From: Streptomyces sp. HD
GTDB lineage: Bacteria > Actinomycetota > Actinomycetes > Streptomycetales > Streptomycetaceae
DNA: 64,000 nucleotides
Assembly: GCF_028369295.1 (NCBI RefSeq)
Contig: NZ_JAQMYP010000010.1
Location: forward strand, 124,001-188,000
Reading direction: 5' to 3'
Shown one piece after another: positions 16,409 to 25,328 of the stretch (position 1 is the stretch's first letter; the number at the start of each line of letters is the position of its first letter). The notes beneath the pieces are model-generated. The model did not search any database. It was not told where the DNA came from and was given only the letters and a program-made list of their open reading frames with translations. The position numbers were made by a program, and so were the translations under genes.

Positions 16409-19400
16409 GCTTCGGCACGCTGCTCGTCGCCAACCGGGGCGAGATCGCCGTCCGGATCATCCGCACGGCCCGTGAACTGGGCCTGCGCACGGTGGCGGTC
16501 CACTCCGACCCGGACCGCTCGGCACCCCACGTCCGGCTCGCCGACAAGGCGGTACGGCTCGGCCCGGCGCCCGCGAAGGAGTCGTATCTCGACGCGGACC
16601 TGGTGCTCAGGGCGGCCAAGGACAGCGGGGCCGGTGCGATCCATCCGGGTTACGGCTTCCTGTCCGAGGACGCGGCGTTCGCCCGGCGCTGCGAGGACGC
16701 CGGGATCGTGTTCGTCGGACCGACGCCCGGGCATCTGGAGCTGTTCGGCGCCAAGCACACGGCGCGGGCCGCAGCGCAGGCGGCGGGCGTGCCGCTGGCG
16801 CCGGGGACGGGTCTGCTGGGTTCGCTCGCCGAGGCACTCGAAGCGGCCCGGGTCATCGGCTATCCCGTCATGCTGAAGGCGACCGGGGGCGGGGGCGGTA
16901 TCGGCTTGTCGGCCTGCCGGTCCGCCGATGAACTGACCGCGGCCTGGGAGCGGGTGCGGCGGATGGCGGCCGCCGCCTTCTCCGCCGACTCCTCGTCAGG
17001 TGTCTTCCTGGAGCGGCTGGTCGAGCGTGCCCGCCATGTCGAGGTGCAGGTCTTCGGCGACGGCGAGGGCACGGTCGTCACCTTCGGCGACCGGGACTGC
17101 ACCCTGCAACGGCGCCACCAGAAGGTCGTGGAGGAGGCCCCCGCACCCGGACTCCCCCCACAGGTACGCGACCAACTGACCTCCTGCGCCCGCGACTTGT
17201 GCGCCTCCGTCGACTACCGCTCCGCGGGCACCGTCGAGTTCGTGTACGACGCCGCCCGCGAGGAGGCGTACTTCCTGGAGGTCAACACCCGCCTCCAGGT
17301 CGAGCACCCGGTCACCGAGGAAATCTACGGCGTCGACCTGGTCGCCTGGATGCTCCGCCTGGCCCGTGGCGAACGCGACGTCGTCCGCGCCCCCGGCGCC
17401 CCGCGCGGCCACGCCGTCGAGGCCCGCCTCTACGCCGAGGACCCGTCACGCGAACACCGGCCCGGCGCGGGCCTGTTGACGAGGGTGGAGTTCCCGAGCG
17501 GGATACGGGTCGACGGCTGGGTCGAGACGGGCACCGAGGTGACGACGTCGTACGACCCACTGCTCGCGAAGATCATCGCGTACGGCCCCGACCGCGCGCA
17601 CGCGCTTCAGCGGCTGGACGAGGCGCTGGCCCGCACCCGTGTCGACGGCATCGAGACGAACCTAGGCCTGGTGCGGGCAGCACTGACCGACCGGGATTTC
17701 CGCGAGGCCGCCCACTCGACGGCTACCCTCGCGACCGTGACCGACCCGACGCCCCGTATCGAGGTCGTCTCCGGCGGCACCCTCACCACCGTGCAGGACT
17801 GGCCCGGCCGCACCGGCCACTGGCAGGTCGGCGTGCCCCCCTGCGGCCCGATGGACGATCTGTCCTTCCGGCTCGGCAACCGGGCGCTCGGCAATCACGA
17901 GGGCGCGCCGGGGCTCGAATGCACGCTCCAGGGACCGACGTTGAGGTTCACGCACCCCACCACCGTGTGCGTGACCGGCGCCCCGGCTGCGGTCACCGCC
18001 GACGGTACGGCGGTGCCTCAGTGGGAACCGGTGACAGTGCCGGCCGGGGCCGTACTGGAGGTCGGACCACCGGCCGAGCACGGCCTGCGCACGTACGTCC
18101 TCGTCGCCGGCGGCCTCGACGTCCCCGCCTTCCTGGGCAGTGCGAGCACCTTCACGCTCGGCCGGTTCGGCGGGCACGGCGGACGTGCGCTGCGGCCCGG
18201 CGACGTACTGCACGGCGGGACGGTCACCGAGGGGACGCCGGTTCCGCTGCCGGACCGCCCGTCCTTCGGCGCCGTATGGCACGTCGGGGCGGCCGAAGGA
18301 CCGCACGCCGCACCGGAGTTCTTCACCGAGGCCGACATCCGCGACTTCTACGCCGCCGACTGGAAGGTCCACTTCAACTCCGCCCGGACCGGCATTCGGC
18401 TCGTCGGCCCACGGCCGCGCTGGGCACGCGCCGACGGCGGTGAGGCGGGTCTGCACCCGTCCAACATCCATGACACGCCGTACTCCGTCGGCGCCGTCGA
18501 CTACACCGGGGACATGCCGGTGCTGCTCGGCCCGGACGGCCCGTCGCTGGGCGGGTTCGTGTGCCCGGCGACGGTGATCAGCGAGGAGCGCTGGAAACTG
18601 GGGCAGCTGCGGCCGGGCGACCGGGTGCGGTTCCGGCCCGTGCGGGTCGACGGATCGCCGCGCCCGGCGATCGTCGACGGCGGTGTGCTGGCCCGGGACG
18701 GCGATGTGACGTACCGCCGCAGCGGGGACGACAACCTGCTGGTCGAGTTCGGGCCGATGCAGCTGGACCTGGCGCTGCGGATGCGCGTCCACGCGCTGAT
18801 GGAGGCGGTCACCGAGACGGACCTGGACGGGATCACCGACCTCACCCCGGGCATCCGCTCCCTGCAGATCCAGACGGACCCGCGCAGGCTGCCCCAGCAC
18901 GAACTCCTCGCCGAAGTACGGGAGACGGTGGCCTCCCTGCCGCCCACCGACGAACTCGTCGTCCCCTCCCGCACCATCCACCTCCCCCTGTCCTGGGACG
19001 ACCCGGCCACCCGCGAGGCCATCGCCCGCTACATGGCCGGCGTGCGCGACGACGCGCCCTGGTGCCCCTGGAACATCGAGTTCATCCGCCGCGTCAACGG
19101 CCTCGCATCGGTCGAGGACGTGTACCGCACGGTCTTCGACGCGGAGTACCTGGTCCTGGGGCTGGGCGACGTCTACCTGGGCGCCCCGGTGGCGACCCCG
19201 CTGGACCCACGGCACCGTCTGGTGACCACCAAGTACAACCCGGCGCGCACCTGGACCGCGGAGAACTCGGTCGGCATCGGCGGCGCCTATCTGTGCATCT
19301 ACGGCATGGAGGGCCCCGGGGGCTACCAGTTCGTGGGCCGTACGACCCAGGTGTGGTCGGCGTGGCAGCAGCGCGGGGCGTTCGAGCCGGGGTCGCCCTG

Positions 19401-19947
19401 GCTGCTGCGGTTCTTCGACCGGATCCGGTGGTACCCGGTGGACGCCGAGGAGCTGCTGGAGCTGCGGGCGGACATCAAGTCCGGGCGCTTTGTGCCGCGC
19501 ATCGAGGAGGGCACCTTCTCGCTCGCCCGGTACCAGGCCTTCCTGGCCGAGAACGCCGGGTCGATCGCGAAGTTCCGGGCCCGGCAGCGGGCCGCCTTCT
19601 CGGCGGAGCGGGACGCCTGGGAGGCGGCCGGCGAGTTCGCCCGGGCGGAGGAGCAGACGGCACCGATCGCACCCGCGGTGGAGGTGACCGTCCCGGTCGG
19701 CGGGCGGCTGGTCGAGGCCGAGTTCGCGGCGTCCGTCTGGCAGCTGAGCGTCCGGCCGGGTGACGAGGTGGCGGCCGGACAGCCGCTGCTCGCCCTGGAG
19801 GCGATGAAGATGGAGTCCAGGGTGCACGCGCCGGTGACCGGCGTGGTCGTGGAGGTCCTGGTCGGGCCCGGCGATCAGGTCGAGGCGGGGACGCCCCTGG
19901 TGGTCCTCTCGCCGGCCACCGACTCCCCTGCCGGATCCGTGAGTTGA
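16405..19947 (+). CDS. Biotin-dependent urea/guanidine carboxylase
   Basis: A 1180-residue multidomain enzyme. It opens with a biotin carboxylase (N-terminus L-L-V-A-N-R-G-E-I-A-V-R; ATP-grasp glycine loop G-G-G-G-G-I-G near residue 160; E-V-N-T-R-L-Q-V-E-H-P-V-T near 292). KipA/KipI-like allophanate-hydrolase-subunit domains follow (about 440-1070), which form the carboxyltransferase. A C-terminal biotinyl domain carries E-A-M-K-M-E, with the biotinylated lysine at residue 1135. Unlike yeast urea amidolyase it is not fused to the hydrolase. Two DUF1989 genes upstream favour guanidine over urea as substrate; the discriminating active-site residue should be checked by alignment. The start at 16405 overlaps the upstream stop codon. 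Confidence 0.92.
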   Translation: MSFGTLLVANRGEIAVRIIRTARELGLRTVAVHSDPDRSAPHVRLADKAVRLGPAPAKESYLDADLVLRAAKDSGAGAIHPGYGFLSEDAAFARRCEDAGIVFVGPTPGHLELFGAKHTARAAAQAAGVPLAPGTGLLGSLAEALEAARVIGYPVMLKATGGGGGIGLSACRSADELTAAWERVRRMAAAAFSADSSSGVFLERLVERARHVEVQVFGDGEGTVVTFGDRDCTLQRRHQKVVEEAPAPGLPPQVRDQLTSCARDLCASVDYRSAGTVEFVYDAAREEAYFLEVNTRLQVEHPVTEEIYGVDLVAWMLRLARGERDVVRAPGAPRGHAVEARLYAEDPSREHRPGAGLLTRVEFPSGIRVDGWVETGTEVTTSYDPLLAKIIAYGPDRAHALQRLDEALARTRVDGIETNLGLVRAALTDRDFREAAHSTATLATVTDPTPRIEVVSGGTLTTVQDWPGRTGHWQVGVPPCGPMDDLSFRLGNRALGNHEGAPGLECTLQGPTLRFTHPTTVCVTGAPAAVTADGTAVPQWEPVTVPAGAVLEVGPPAEHGLRTYVLVAGGLDVPAFLGSASTFTLGRFGGHGGRALRPGDVLHGGTVTEGTPVPLPDRPSFGAVWHVGAAEGPHAAPEFFTEADIRDFYAADWKVHFNSARTGIRLVGPRPRWARADGGEAGLHPSNIHDTPYSVGAVDYTGDMPVLLGPDGPSLGGFVCPATVISEERWKLGQLRPGDRVRFRPVRVDGSPRPAIVDGGVLARDGDVTYRRSGDDNLLVEFGPMQLDLALRMRVHALMEAVTETDLDGITDLTPGIRSLQIQTDPRRLPQHELLAEVRETVASLPPTDELVVPSRTIHLPLSWDDPATREAIARYMAGVRDDAPWCPWNIEFIRRVNGLASVEDVYRTVFDAEYLVLGLGDVYLGAPVATPLDPRHRLVTTKYNPARTWTAENSVGIGGAYLCIYGMEGPGGYQFVGRTTQVWSAWQQRGAFEPGSPWLLRFFDRIRWYPVDAEELLELRADIKSGRFVPRIEEGTFSLARYQAFLAENAGSIAKFRARQRAAFSAERDAWEAAGEFARAEEQTAPIAPAVEVTVPVGGRLVEAEFAASVWQLSVRPGDEVAAGQPLLALEAMKMESRVHAPVTGVVVEVLVGPGDQVEAGTPLVVLSPATDSPAGSVS

Positions 19948-19964
19948 CAGTCAAGGAGCACCGC

Positions 19965-21629
19965 ATGTCCACCGCCCTCCTGCGCGTCCGCGCCGCCTAC
20001 GCCCGCATCGAGGCCGTGGACCGCCCCGAGATCTGGATCGACCTGCGCCCGCAGGAGGAGGTCGAGGCGGAGGCCCGGCTGATCGACGAGCGGGTGTCCG
20101 CCGGAGAGCGGCTTCCCCTCACGGGGCGCCTGTTCGCGGCGAAGGGCAACATCGACGTCGCAGGCCTGCCCACGACCGCGGGCTGCCCGTCGTACGCCTC
20201 TCACCCGGTGGCCGACGCCCCGGTCGTCGCCCGCCTCCGCGCGGCCGGGGCGATCGCGCTCGGCACCACGAACCTGGACCAGTTCGCGACGGGCCTGGTC
20301 GGCACCCGCTCCCCCTACGGCGCCGTCCGGGGCGCCCACGACCCGTCCAGGATCAGCGGCGGTTCCAGTTCCGGCTCGGCCACCGCGGCGGCGCTCGGCA
20401 TCGTCGACTTCGCGCTCGGCACCGACACCGCGGGCTCGGGCCGGGTCCCGGCCGCCTTCAACGGCATCGTCGGCCTCAAACCGACCCGGGGTCTCGTCCC
20501 GGCACAGGGCGTCGTCCCGGCCTGCGCGTCCCTCGACTGCGTCACGGTGTTCGCGCGGACGCTGCCGGAGGCCGAGCAGGCCCTGTCGTTCATGGCGTCC
20601 CCGCCCGGCCGCGCCCTGCCCCCGCTCCCGCAGCGCACACCGGGGCCGTGGCGCGTCGCAGTCCCGCCCGTGCGGCAGCTCGGCGAGCTGGACCAGGGCT
20701 GGGCCGAGGCGTACGAGGCAGCGGTACGGCAGCTGCGCGCCGCCGGCGCCGACATCCGCACCATCGACCTCACCCCCTTCACCGAGGCCGCCGCCATGCT
20801 GTACGAGGGTGCCTTCGTCGCCGAGCGCTACACGGCCGTGGGGAGCTTTGTCGACAAGGCGCTGGCGGCGGGCGACGACACCCTCGATCCCACCGTCGCC
20901 GGCATCATCAGCCGCGCCCGCGACATCCCGGCCCACCGGCTCTTCGCCGACCAGGACCGGCTGGCCGCGCTGCGCGCCCGCGCCGAGGCCGAACTCGCGG
21001 ACGCGGACGCCCTGCTGCTCCCGACGGCGCCCGGCCACCCCACCCTCGCCGAGGTGGCCGCCGACCCGCTGGGGGCCAACGCCCGGCTGGGCCGCTTCAC
21101 CAACTCCACCAACCTCTTCGACCAGGCCGCGGTCGCCGTCCCCGCCGGTGAGGTGAACGGCCTGCCCTTCGGCGTGATGCTGATCGGCCCCGCGTTCACG
21201 GACGAACGGCTGTCCCGGATCGCCGCCCTGCTCCATCCCGAGGTCCGTCTCGCCGTGGTCGGCGCCCACCTCTCCGACCAGCCCCTCAACCCCCAACTCC
21301 GCGCCCTGGGCGCCCGGTTGGACCGTACGACCGCCACGGCGCCCGTGTACCGCCTGCACGCCCTGTCCACGACGCCGCCCAAGCCGGGCCTGGTCCATGT
21401 CGGGGCCGGCGCGGAGGGTGCCGCGATCGAGGCCGAGGTGTGGCGGCTGCCTGCCGAGGGGCTGGGACGGCTCCTCGCCGAGCTGCCCCGTCCGATGGCG
21501 CTGGGGCGGGTGGAGCTGGCGGACGGCAGCCATGTTCCCGGGTTCCTGTGCGAGCCGGCGGCGCTCACGGATGCCGAGGACATCACGTCGTACGGGGGCT
21601 GGCGGGCGTATCTCGCGGGTGGCCGCTGA
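19965..21629 (+). CDS. atzF: Allophanate hydrolase (AtzF type)
   Basis: A 554-residue amidase-signature enzyme that converts allophanate to CO2 and ammonia, the last step of the pathway. The Ser-cisSer-Lys triad elements are visible: Lys in F-A-A-K-G-N-I-D, then G-G-S-S-S-G-S-A and G-T-D-T-A-G-S-G-R-V-P-A. A separate C-terminal domain (from about residue 440, containing P-G-L-V-H-V-G) matches the AtzF decarboxylating domain. ATG 19965 follows AAGGAG at ideal spacing; the in-frame TTG overlapping the carboxylase stop is rejected. The gene is 17 bp after the carboxylase and ends before a strong terminator. Confidence 0.92.
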   Translation: MSTALLRVRAAYARIEAVDRPEIWIDLRPQEEVEAEARLIDERVSAGERLPLTGRLFAAKGNIDVAGLPTTAGCPSYASHPVADAPVVARLRAAGAIALGTTNLDQFATGLVGTRSPYGAVRGAHDPSRISGGSSSGSATAAALGIVDFALGTDTAGSGRVPAAFNGIVGLKPTRGLVPAQGVVPACASLDCVTVFARTLPEAEQALSFMASPPGRALPPLPQRTPGPWRVAVPPVRQLGELDQGWAEAYEAAVRQLRAAGADIRTIDLTPFTEAAAMLYEGAFVAERYTAVGSFVDKALAAGDDTLDPTVAGIISRARDIPAHRLFADQDRLAALRARAEAELADADALLLPTAPGHPTLAEVAADPLGANARLGRFTNSTNLFDQAAVAVPAGEVNGLPFGVMLIGPAFTDERLSRIAALLHPEVRLAVVGAHLSDQPLNPQLRALGARLDRTTATAPVYRLHALSTTPPKPGLVHVGAGAEGAAIEAEVWRLPAEGLGRLLAELPRPMALGRVELADGSHVPGFLCEPAALTDAEDITSYGGWRAYLAGGR

Positions 21630-21653
21630 CGAAGGAGGCCGGAAAACAACAAG

Positions 21654-21679
21654 GGCAAGGAGGTCACGCTCTCCTTGCC
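21654..21679 (+). terminator. Terminator of the guanidine/urea operon
   Basis: GGCAAGGAG (21654-21662) pairs perfectly with CTCCTTGCC (21671-21679) across an 8-nt loop, 24 bp after the allophanate hydrolase stop, followed by ACTCTTAACTT. Confidence 0.8.
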
Positions 21680-21700
21680 ACTCTTAACTTATAGCGCACT

Positions 21701-21723
21701 GGGGGGCTTGCGGCAAGGCCCCC
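21701..21723. promoter_or_regulatory. Inverted repeat resembling the rifamycin-associated element (RAE)
   Basis: Arms GGGGGGCTTG and CAAGGCCCCC flank CGG, pairing at nine of ten positions. As I remember it, the rifamycin-associated element of actinomycetes is a short inverted repeat with this GGGGCTTGCG/CAAGGCCCC core, found upstream of rifamycin-inactivating and helR genes. Here it lies 57 bp before a glycosyltransferase-helR operon, exactly where an RAE is expected. It is not followed by T residues, so a simple terminator role is less likely. Confidence 0.75.
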
Positions 21724-21780
21724 GTCGTACCGCAGAATCTCCAGCCGTAGCGAAAATTCGCAGAAGGTGGGGATCGCACA

Positions 21781-23037
21781 GTGCGTGTGTTGTTGTCGAC
21801 GTACGGGTCGCGCGGGGACGTCCAGCCGATGGCGGCGCTGGCGGTGCGGTTGCGGGAACTCGGAGTGCAGGTGCGGGTGTGCGCGCCGTCGGACGAGGAG
21901 TTCGCGAAGCTGCTGGCCCGGGTCGGCGTGGAGCTGGTCCCGGCCGCCGACCCGGTGCGGACGCTGGTGACGGGGACGAAGACGATGACGCCGGAGGGGC
22001 TGCCGCAGCGGGCGGCGGCGTTGGCCGCCGCGCAGTACGAGGTGGTCGCCGCGGCGGCCGAGGGATGCGACGCGGTGGTGGCGACCGGCCTGGTCCCGGC
22101 CGTGGCGGGCGCGCGGGAGGTGGCCGACGATCTGGGCGTCCCCTTCGTGTACGTGGCCTACTTCCCGACCATGCTGCCGTCGCCGCACCATGCCCCGCAC
22201 CCGCTGCCCGGCCGTCCGCTCCCCGCGGACGTGGTCGACAACCGGGTGCTGTGGGACTTCAACGCCCAGAGCTTCAACGCCCTGTACGGCCCGGGGATCG
22301 ACGCTCTGCGGGAGTCGGTCGGCCGCCCGCCGTTGGACGACGTCATCAGCCATGTCTTCACCGACCGGCCGTGGCTGGCGGCGGATCCGGTGCTGGGCCC
22401 GTGGCAGGAGCCGGCGGACCTCGGTGTCGTGCAGACCGGCGCGTGGATCCTGCCGGACGAGCGCCCGCTGCCGACCGACCTGGTGGACTTTCTGGAGGCC
22501 GGTGCGCCGCCGGTGTACGTCGGCTTCGGCAGCATGCCCATGCGAGAGTCGACGGACGTCGCCCGGGTGGCCGTCGAGGCGGTCCGCGCGCAGGGCCGTC
22601 GCGTGCTCGTCGGGCGCGGCTGGGCGGACCTGGCGCTGGTCGACGACCAGGACGACTGCTTCGTCGTCGGCGACGTCAACCACCAGGCGCTGTTCCCCCG
22701 CGTGGCCGCCGTCGTGCACCACGGCGGCGCGGGTACGGCCACGACGGCCGCCCTGGCCGGGGCGCCTCAGGTGGTGGTCCCCCAGCTGGTGGACCAGCCG
22801 TACTGGGCGGGCCGGGTGGCCGAGCTGGGCATCGGCGCGGCACACGACGGCCCGACCCCGACCTTCGAGTCCCTGTCGGCCGCCCTCAAGGTGGCCCTGG
22901 CCCCCGGGACCAGCACCCGAGCGACCGCCGTCGCCGCCACGATGCGCACCGACGGCGCGGAAACGGCAGCGAAGCTGCTGCTCGAATTGATCAGCCGGGA
23001 AACGCGCCCCACCACAGATCGGAGCCACTCCCTGTGA
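21781..23037 (+). CDS. rgt: GT1-family glycosyltransferase, probable rifamycin glycosyltransferase
   Basis: A 418-residue GT-B fold enzyme of the macrolide/glycopeptide glycosyltransferase group. The N-terminal acceptor domain starts V-R-V-L-L-S-T-Y-G-S-R-G-D-V-Q-P. The donor-binding domain has F-V-V-G-D-V-N-H-Q-A-L-F-P, then H-H-G-G-A-G-T-A-T-T-A and P-Q-L-V-D-Q-P-Y-W-A. Such enzymes transfer a hexose from a UDP-sugar. Its position between an RAE-like repeat and helR, with a 4-bp GTGA overlap to helR, supports glycosylation and inactivation of rifamycins. Other small-molecule acceptors remain possible. GTG 21781 follows a purine-rich GGTGGGG. Confidence 0.82.
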   Translation: MRVLLSTYGSRGDVQPMAALAVRLRELGVQVRVCAPSDEEFAKLLARVGVELVPAADPVRTLVTGTKTMTPEGLPQRAAALAAAQYEVVAAAAEGCDAVVATGLVPAVAGAREVADDLGVPFVYVAYFPTMLPSPHHAPHPLPGRPLPADVVDNRVLWDFNAQSFNALYGPGIDALRESVGRPPLDDVISHVFTDRPWLAADPVLGPWQEPADLGVVQTGAWILPDERPLPTDLVDFLEAGAPPVYVGFGSMPMRESTDVARVAVEAVRAQGRRVLVGRGWADLALVDDQDDCFVVGDVNHQALFPRVAAVVHHGGAGTATTAALAGAPQVVVPQLVDQPYWAGRVAELGIGAAHDGPTPTFESLSAALKVALAPGTSTRATAVAATMRTDGAETAAKLLLELISRETRPTTDRSHSL

Positions 23038-25220
23038 ACCCCCTGACCACCAGCGCGTTCGCCCTGCCCGACCGCCTCTCCGCCAAGTCCGACCCGGCGC
23101 TGATCGCCGACGACGAGCGGTACTTCACGGCGCTCGGAGAGTGCCTGGAGCAGTCGATCGCCGAGGTGTCCGACCTGCTCGACGCCGCGCGCAGGGCGCC
23201 CGGCGGCCTGGGCCGGCACGCGATGGACCGGGACACCGAGGTCCACCGGCTGACCGCCCGGCTGCGCGCCCTGCGCCGCTTCGGCCTGGACCTGTGCCTC
23301 GGCCACATGGTCGGCGCGGACGACGCCGAGCCCGTGTACATCGGACGGCTCGGCCTCACCGACCGCGAGGGCCGCCGGCTGCTGGTCGACTGGCGCTCCC
23401 CCGCGGCCGAGCCGTTCTTCGGCGCCACCCACGCCAACCCGATGGGGCTGGCGAGCCGCCGCAGGTACCGCTGGACCGACGGCCGGATCGGCGACTACTG
23501 GGACGAGGTATTCACCCCGGACGGGCTCGAACGGCATGCCGCGCTCGACGACCAGTCCGCCTTCATCGCCAGCCTGGGCAGCAACCGGTCGCCCCGGATG
23601 CGCGATGTGCTCGGCACCATCCAGGCCGACCAGGACGCCATCATCCGCGCGGGATCACGCGGCGCACTCGTCGTCGACGGCGGCCCCGGCACCGGCAAGA
23701 CGGTCGTCGCCCTGCACCGCTCCGCCTACCTGCTGCATGCCGACCCCCGCCTCGGTCACCGTCGGGGCGGCGTACTGTTCGTCGGCCCGCACCGGCCGTA
23801 CCTGGCCTACGTCTCCGATGTCCTGCCCAGCCTCGGCGAGGAGGGCGTGCAGACCTGCATCCTGCGGGACCTGGTCGCCGAGGGAGCGACGGCGGGCGTC
23901 GAGGCCGACCCCGAGGTGGCCCGTCTGAAGTCGTCCGCGGAGCTGGTGAAGGCGATCGACAAGGCCGTCCGCTTCTACGAGGAGCCGCCCGCCAAGGGCA
24001 TGACGGTCACCACCCACTGGTCCGACGTCCGGCTGAGCGCCGGCGACTGGGCCACGGCGTTCGACGCCGCGGAGCCCGGTACGCCGCACAACGAGGCACG
24101 CGAGCAGGTCTGGGAGGAACTGCTCACCATCCTGGTGGACAAGCACGAGGGCAACGCCTCGGGGGACGACGGCGAGGTCTCGACGGAGCTGCTCCTGAGG
24201 TCGCTGCGGCAGAACAGGGACCTGCTCACGGCCTTCAACCGCGCGTGGCCCCTGCTCGAAGCGAGCGACCTCGTCTCGGACCTGTGGTCGGTGCCGGCGT
24301 ACCTGCGGATGTGCGCGCCCTGGCTCGGCAGCGACGAAGTCCAGAAGCTGCAGCGCGCCAACCCTCAGGCCTGGACGGTGTCCGACCTGCCGCTCCTGGA
24401 CGCGGCCCGGCAACGGCTCGGCGACCCGGAGGAGGCCCGGCGCAGGCGCCGGCACGCGAGCATCCTGGCCGCCCAGCGCGAGCGCATGACCCAGGTCGTC
24501 GACAACCTCATCGAGGCCACGTCCCTCTCCGGCGCCGACACCGACGACGGCGAGGGCCTGGTGACGATGCTGCGGGGCCAGGACGCCCAGGTCAGCCTGG
24601 TCGACGAATCCGAACTCACCACCACCGACCCGGACCTGCTCGCCGGCCCGTTCGCCCACATCGTCGTGGACGAGGCCCAGGAACTCACCGACGCCGAGTG
24701 GCAGATGCTGCTGCTGCGCTGCCCGTCCCGAAGTTTCACCATCGTCGGCGACCGTGCCCAGGCCAGGCATGGCTTCACCGAGTCCTGGCAGGAACGCCTG
24801 AACCGCATCGGCCTCGCCCGGATCGACCTGGCCTCCTTGAGCGTCAACTACCGGACGCCGGAGGAGATCATGGCCGAGGCCGAGCCGGTCATCCGTGCCG
24901 CGCTGCCCGACGCGAACGTGCCGACGTCGATCCGCAGCGGAGGCATCCCCGTCGTCCACGGCTGTGTGTCGGACCTCGACTCGATCCTGGACAACTGGCT
25001 TGCCACGCATGCGGAGGGAACCGCCTGCGTCATCGGCGACCCCGCCTTCCGCCCGACGGACCGAGTCCGGTCACTGACACCGGAACTCTCAAAGGGCCTG
25101 GAGTTCGACCTGGTTGTCGTGGTGAACCCGGAGAAGTTCGGCGAGGGAATCGAGGCAGCGGTGGACCGCTATGTGGCGATGACGCGTGCAACTCAGCAGT
25201 TGGTCATCCTCACGTCTTGA
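23034..25220 (+). CDS. helR: HelR, RNA polymerase-associated helicase-like rifamycin-resistance protein
   Basis: A 728-residue UvrD/HelD-type motor ATPase. Charged, coiled N-terminal helices (about residues 20-90) precede the HelD-specific L-L-V-D-W-R-S-P-A-A-E-P-F segment. Walker A G-G-P-G-T-G-K-T has its lysine at residue 222. The helicase II box D-E-A-Q-E-L lies near 545, and the late motif S-K-G-L-E-F-D near 685. HelR family members bind RNA polymerase, insert arms into its channels and displace rifamycins. GTG 23034 overlaps the glycosyltransferase stop and has GGAG nine bases upstream. No 3'-5' DNA unwinding is implied by the name. The upstream RAE-like repeat argues for rifamycin induction. 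Confidence 0.87.
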   Translation: MNPLTTSAFALPDRLSAKSDPALIADDERYFTALGECLEQSIAEVSDLLDAARRAPGGLGRHAMDRDTEVHRLTARLRALRRFGLDLCLGHMVGADDAEPVYIGRLGLTDREGRRLLVDWRSPAAEPFFGATHANPMGLASRRRYRWTDGRIGDYWDEVFTPDGLERHAALDDQSAFIASLGSNRSPRMRDVLGTIQADQDAIIRAGSRGALVVDGGPGTGKTVVALHRSAYLLHADPRLGHRRGGVLFVGPHRPYLAYVSDVLPSLGEEGVQTCILRDLVAEGATAGVEADPEVARLKSSAELVKAIDKAVRFYEEPPAKGMTVTTHWSDVRLSAGDWATAFDAAEPGTPHNEAREQVWEELLTILVDKHEGNASGDDGEVSTELLLRSLRQNRDLLTAFNRAWPLLEASDLVSDLWSVPAYLRMCAPWLGSDEVQKLQRANPQAWTVSDLPLLDAARQRLGDPEEARRRRRHASILAAQRERMTQVVDNLIEATSLSGADTDDGEGLVTMLRGQDAQVSLVDESELTTTDPDLLAGPFAHIVVDEAQELTDAEWQMLLLRCPSRSFTIVGDRAQARHGFTESWQERLNRIGLARIDLASLSVNYRTPEEIMAEAEPVIRAALPDANVPTSIRSGGIPVVHGCVSDLDSILDNWLATHAEGTACVIGDPAFRPTDRVRSLTPELSKGLEFDLVVVVNPEKFGEGIEAAVDRYVAMTRATQQLVILTS

Positions 25221-25255
25221 CCGACGACGCGTCCCACGCCGGTGAGGGGCACGGG

Positions 25256-25273
25256 GCCGCATCGACATGCGGC
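25256..25273. terminator. Hairpin between convergent helR and helicase genes
   Basis: GCCGCAT (25256-25262) pairs with ATGCGGC (25267-25273) around CGAC. It lies between two convergent stop codons and could serve both. Confidence 0.55.
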
Positions 25274-25328
25274 TCCGCCGCGTGGGCGCGACAAGCCGCA
25301 GCGAAACCCGCGCCCGCCCGCGAACAAG

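Noticed and set aside
19944..19964. TTG start for allophanate hydrolase overlapping the carboxylase stop
   Set aside because: ATG 19965 has an ideal AAGGAG and matches the family N-terminus.
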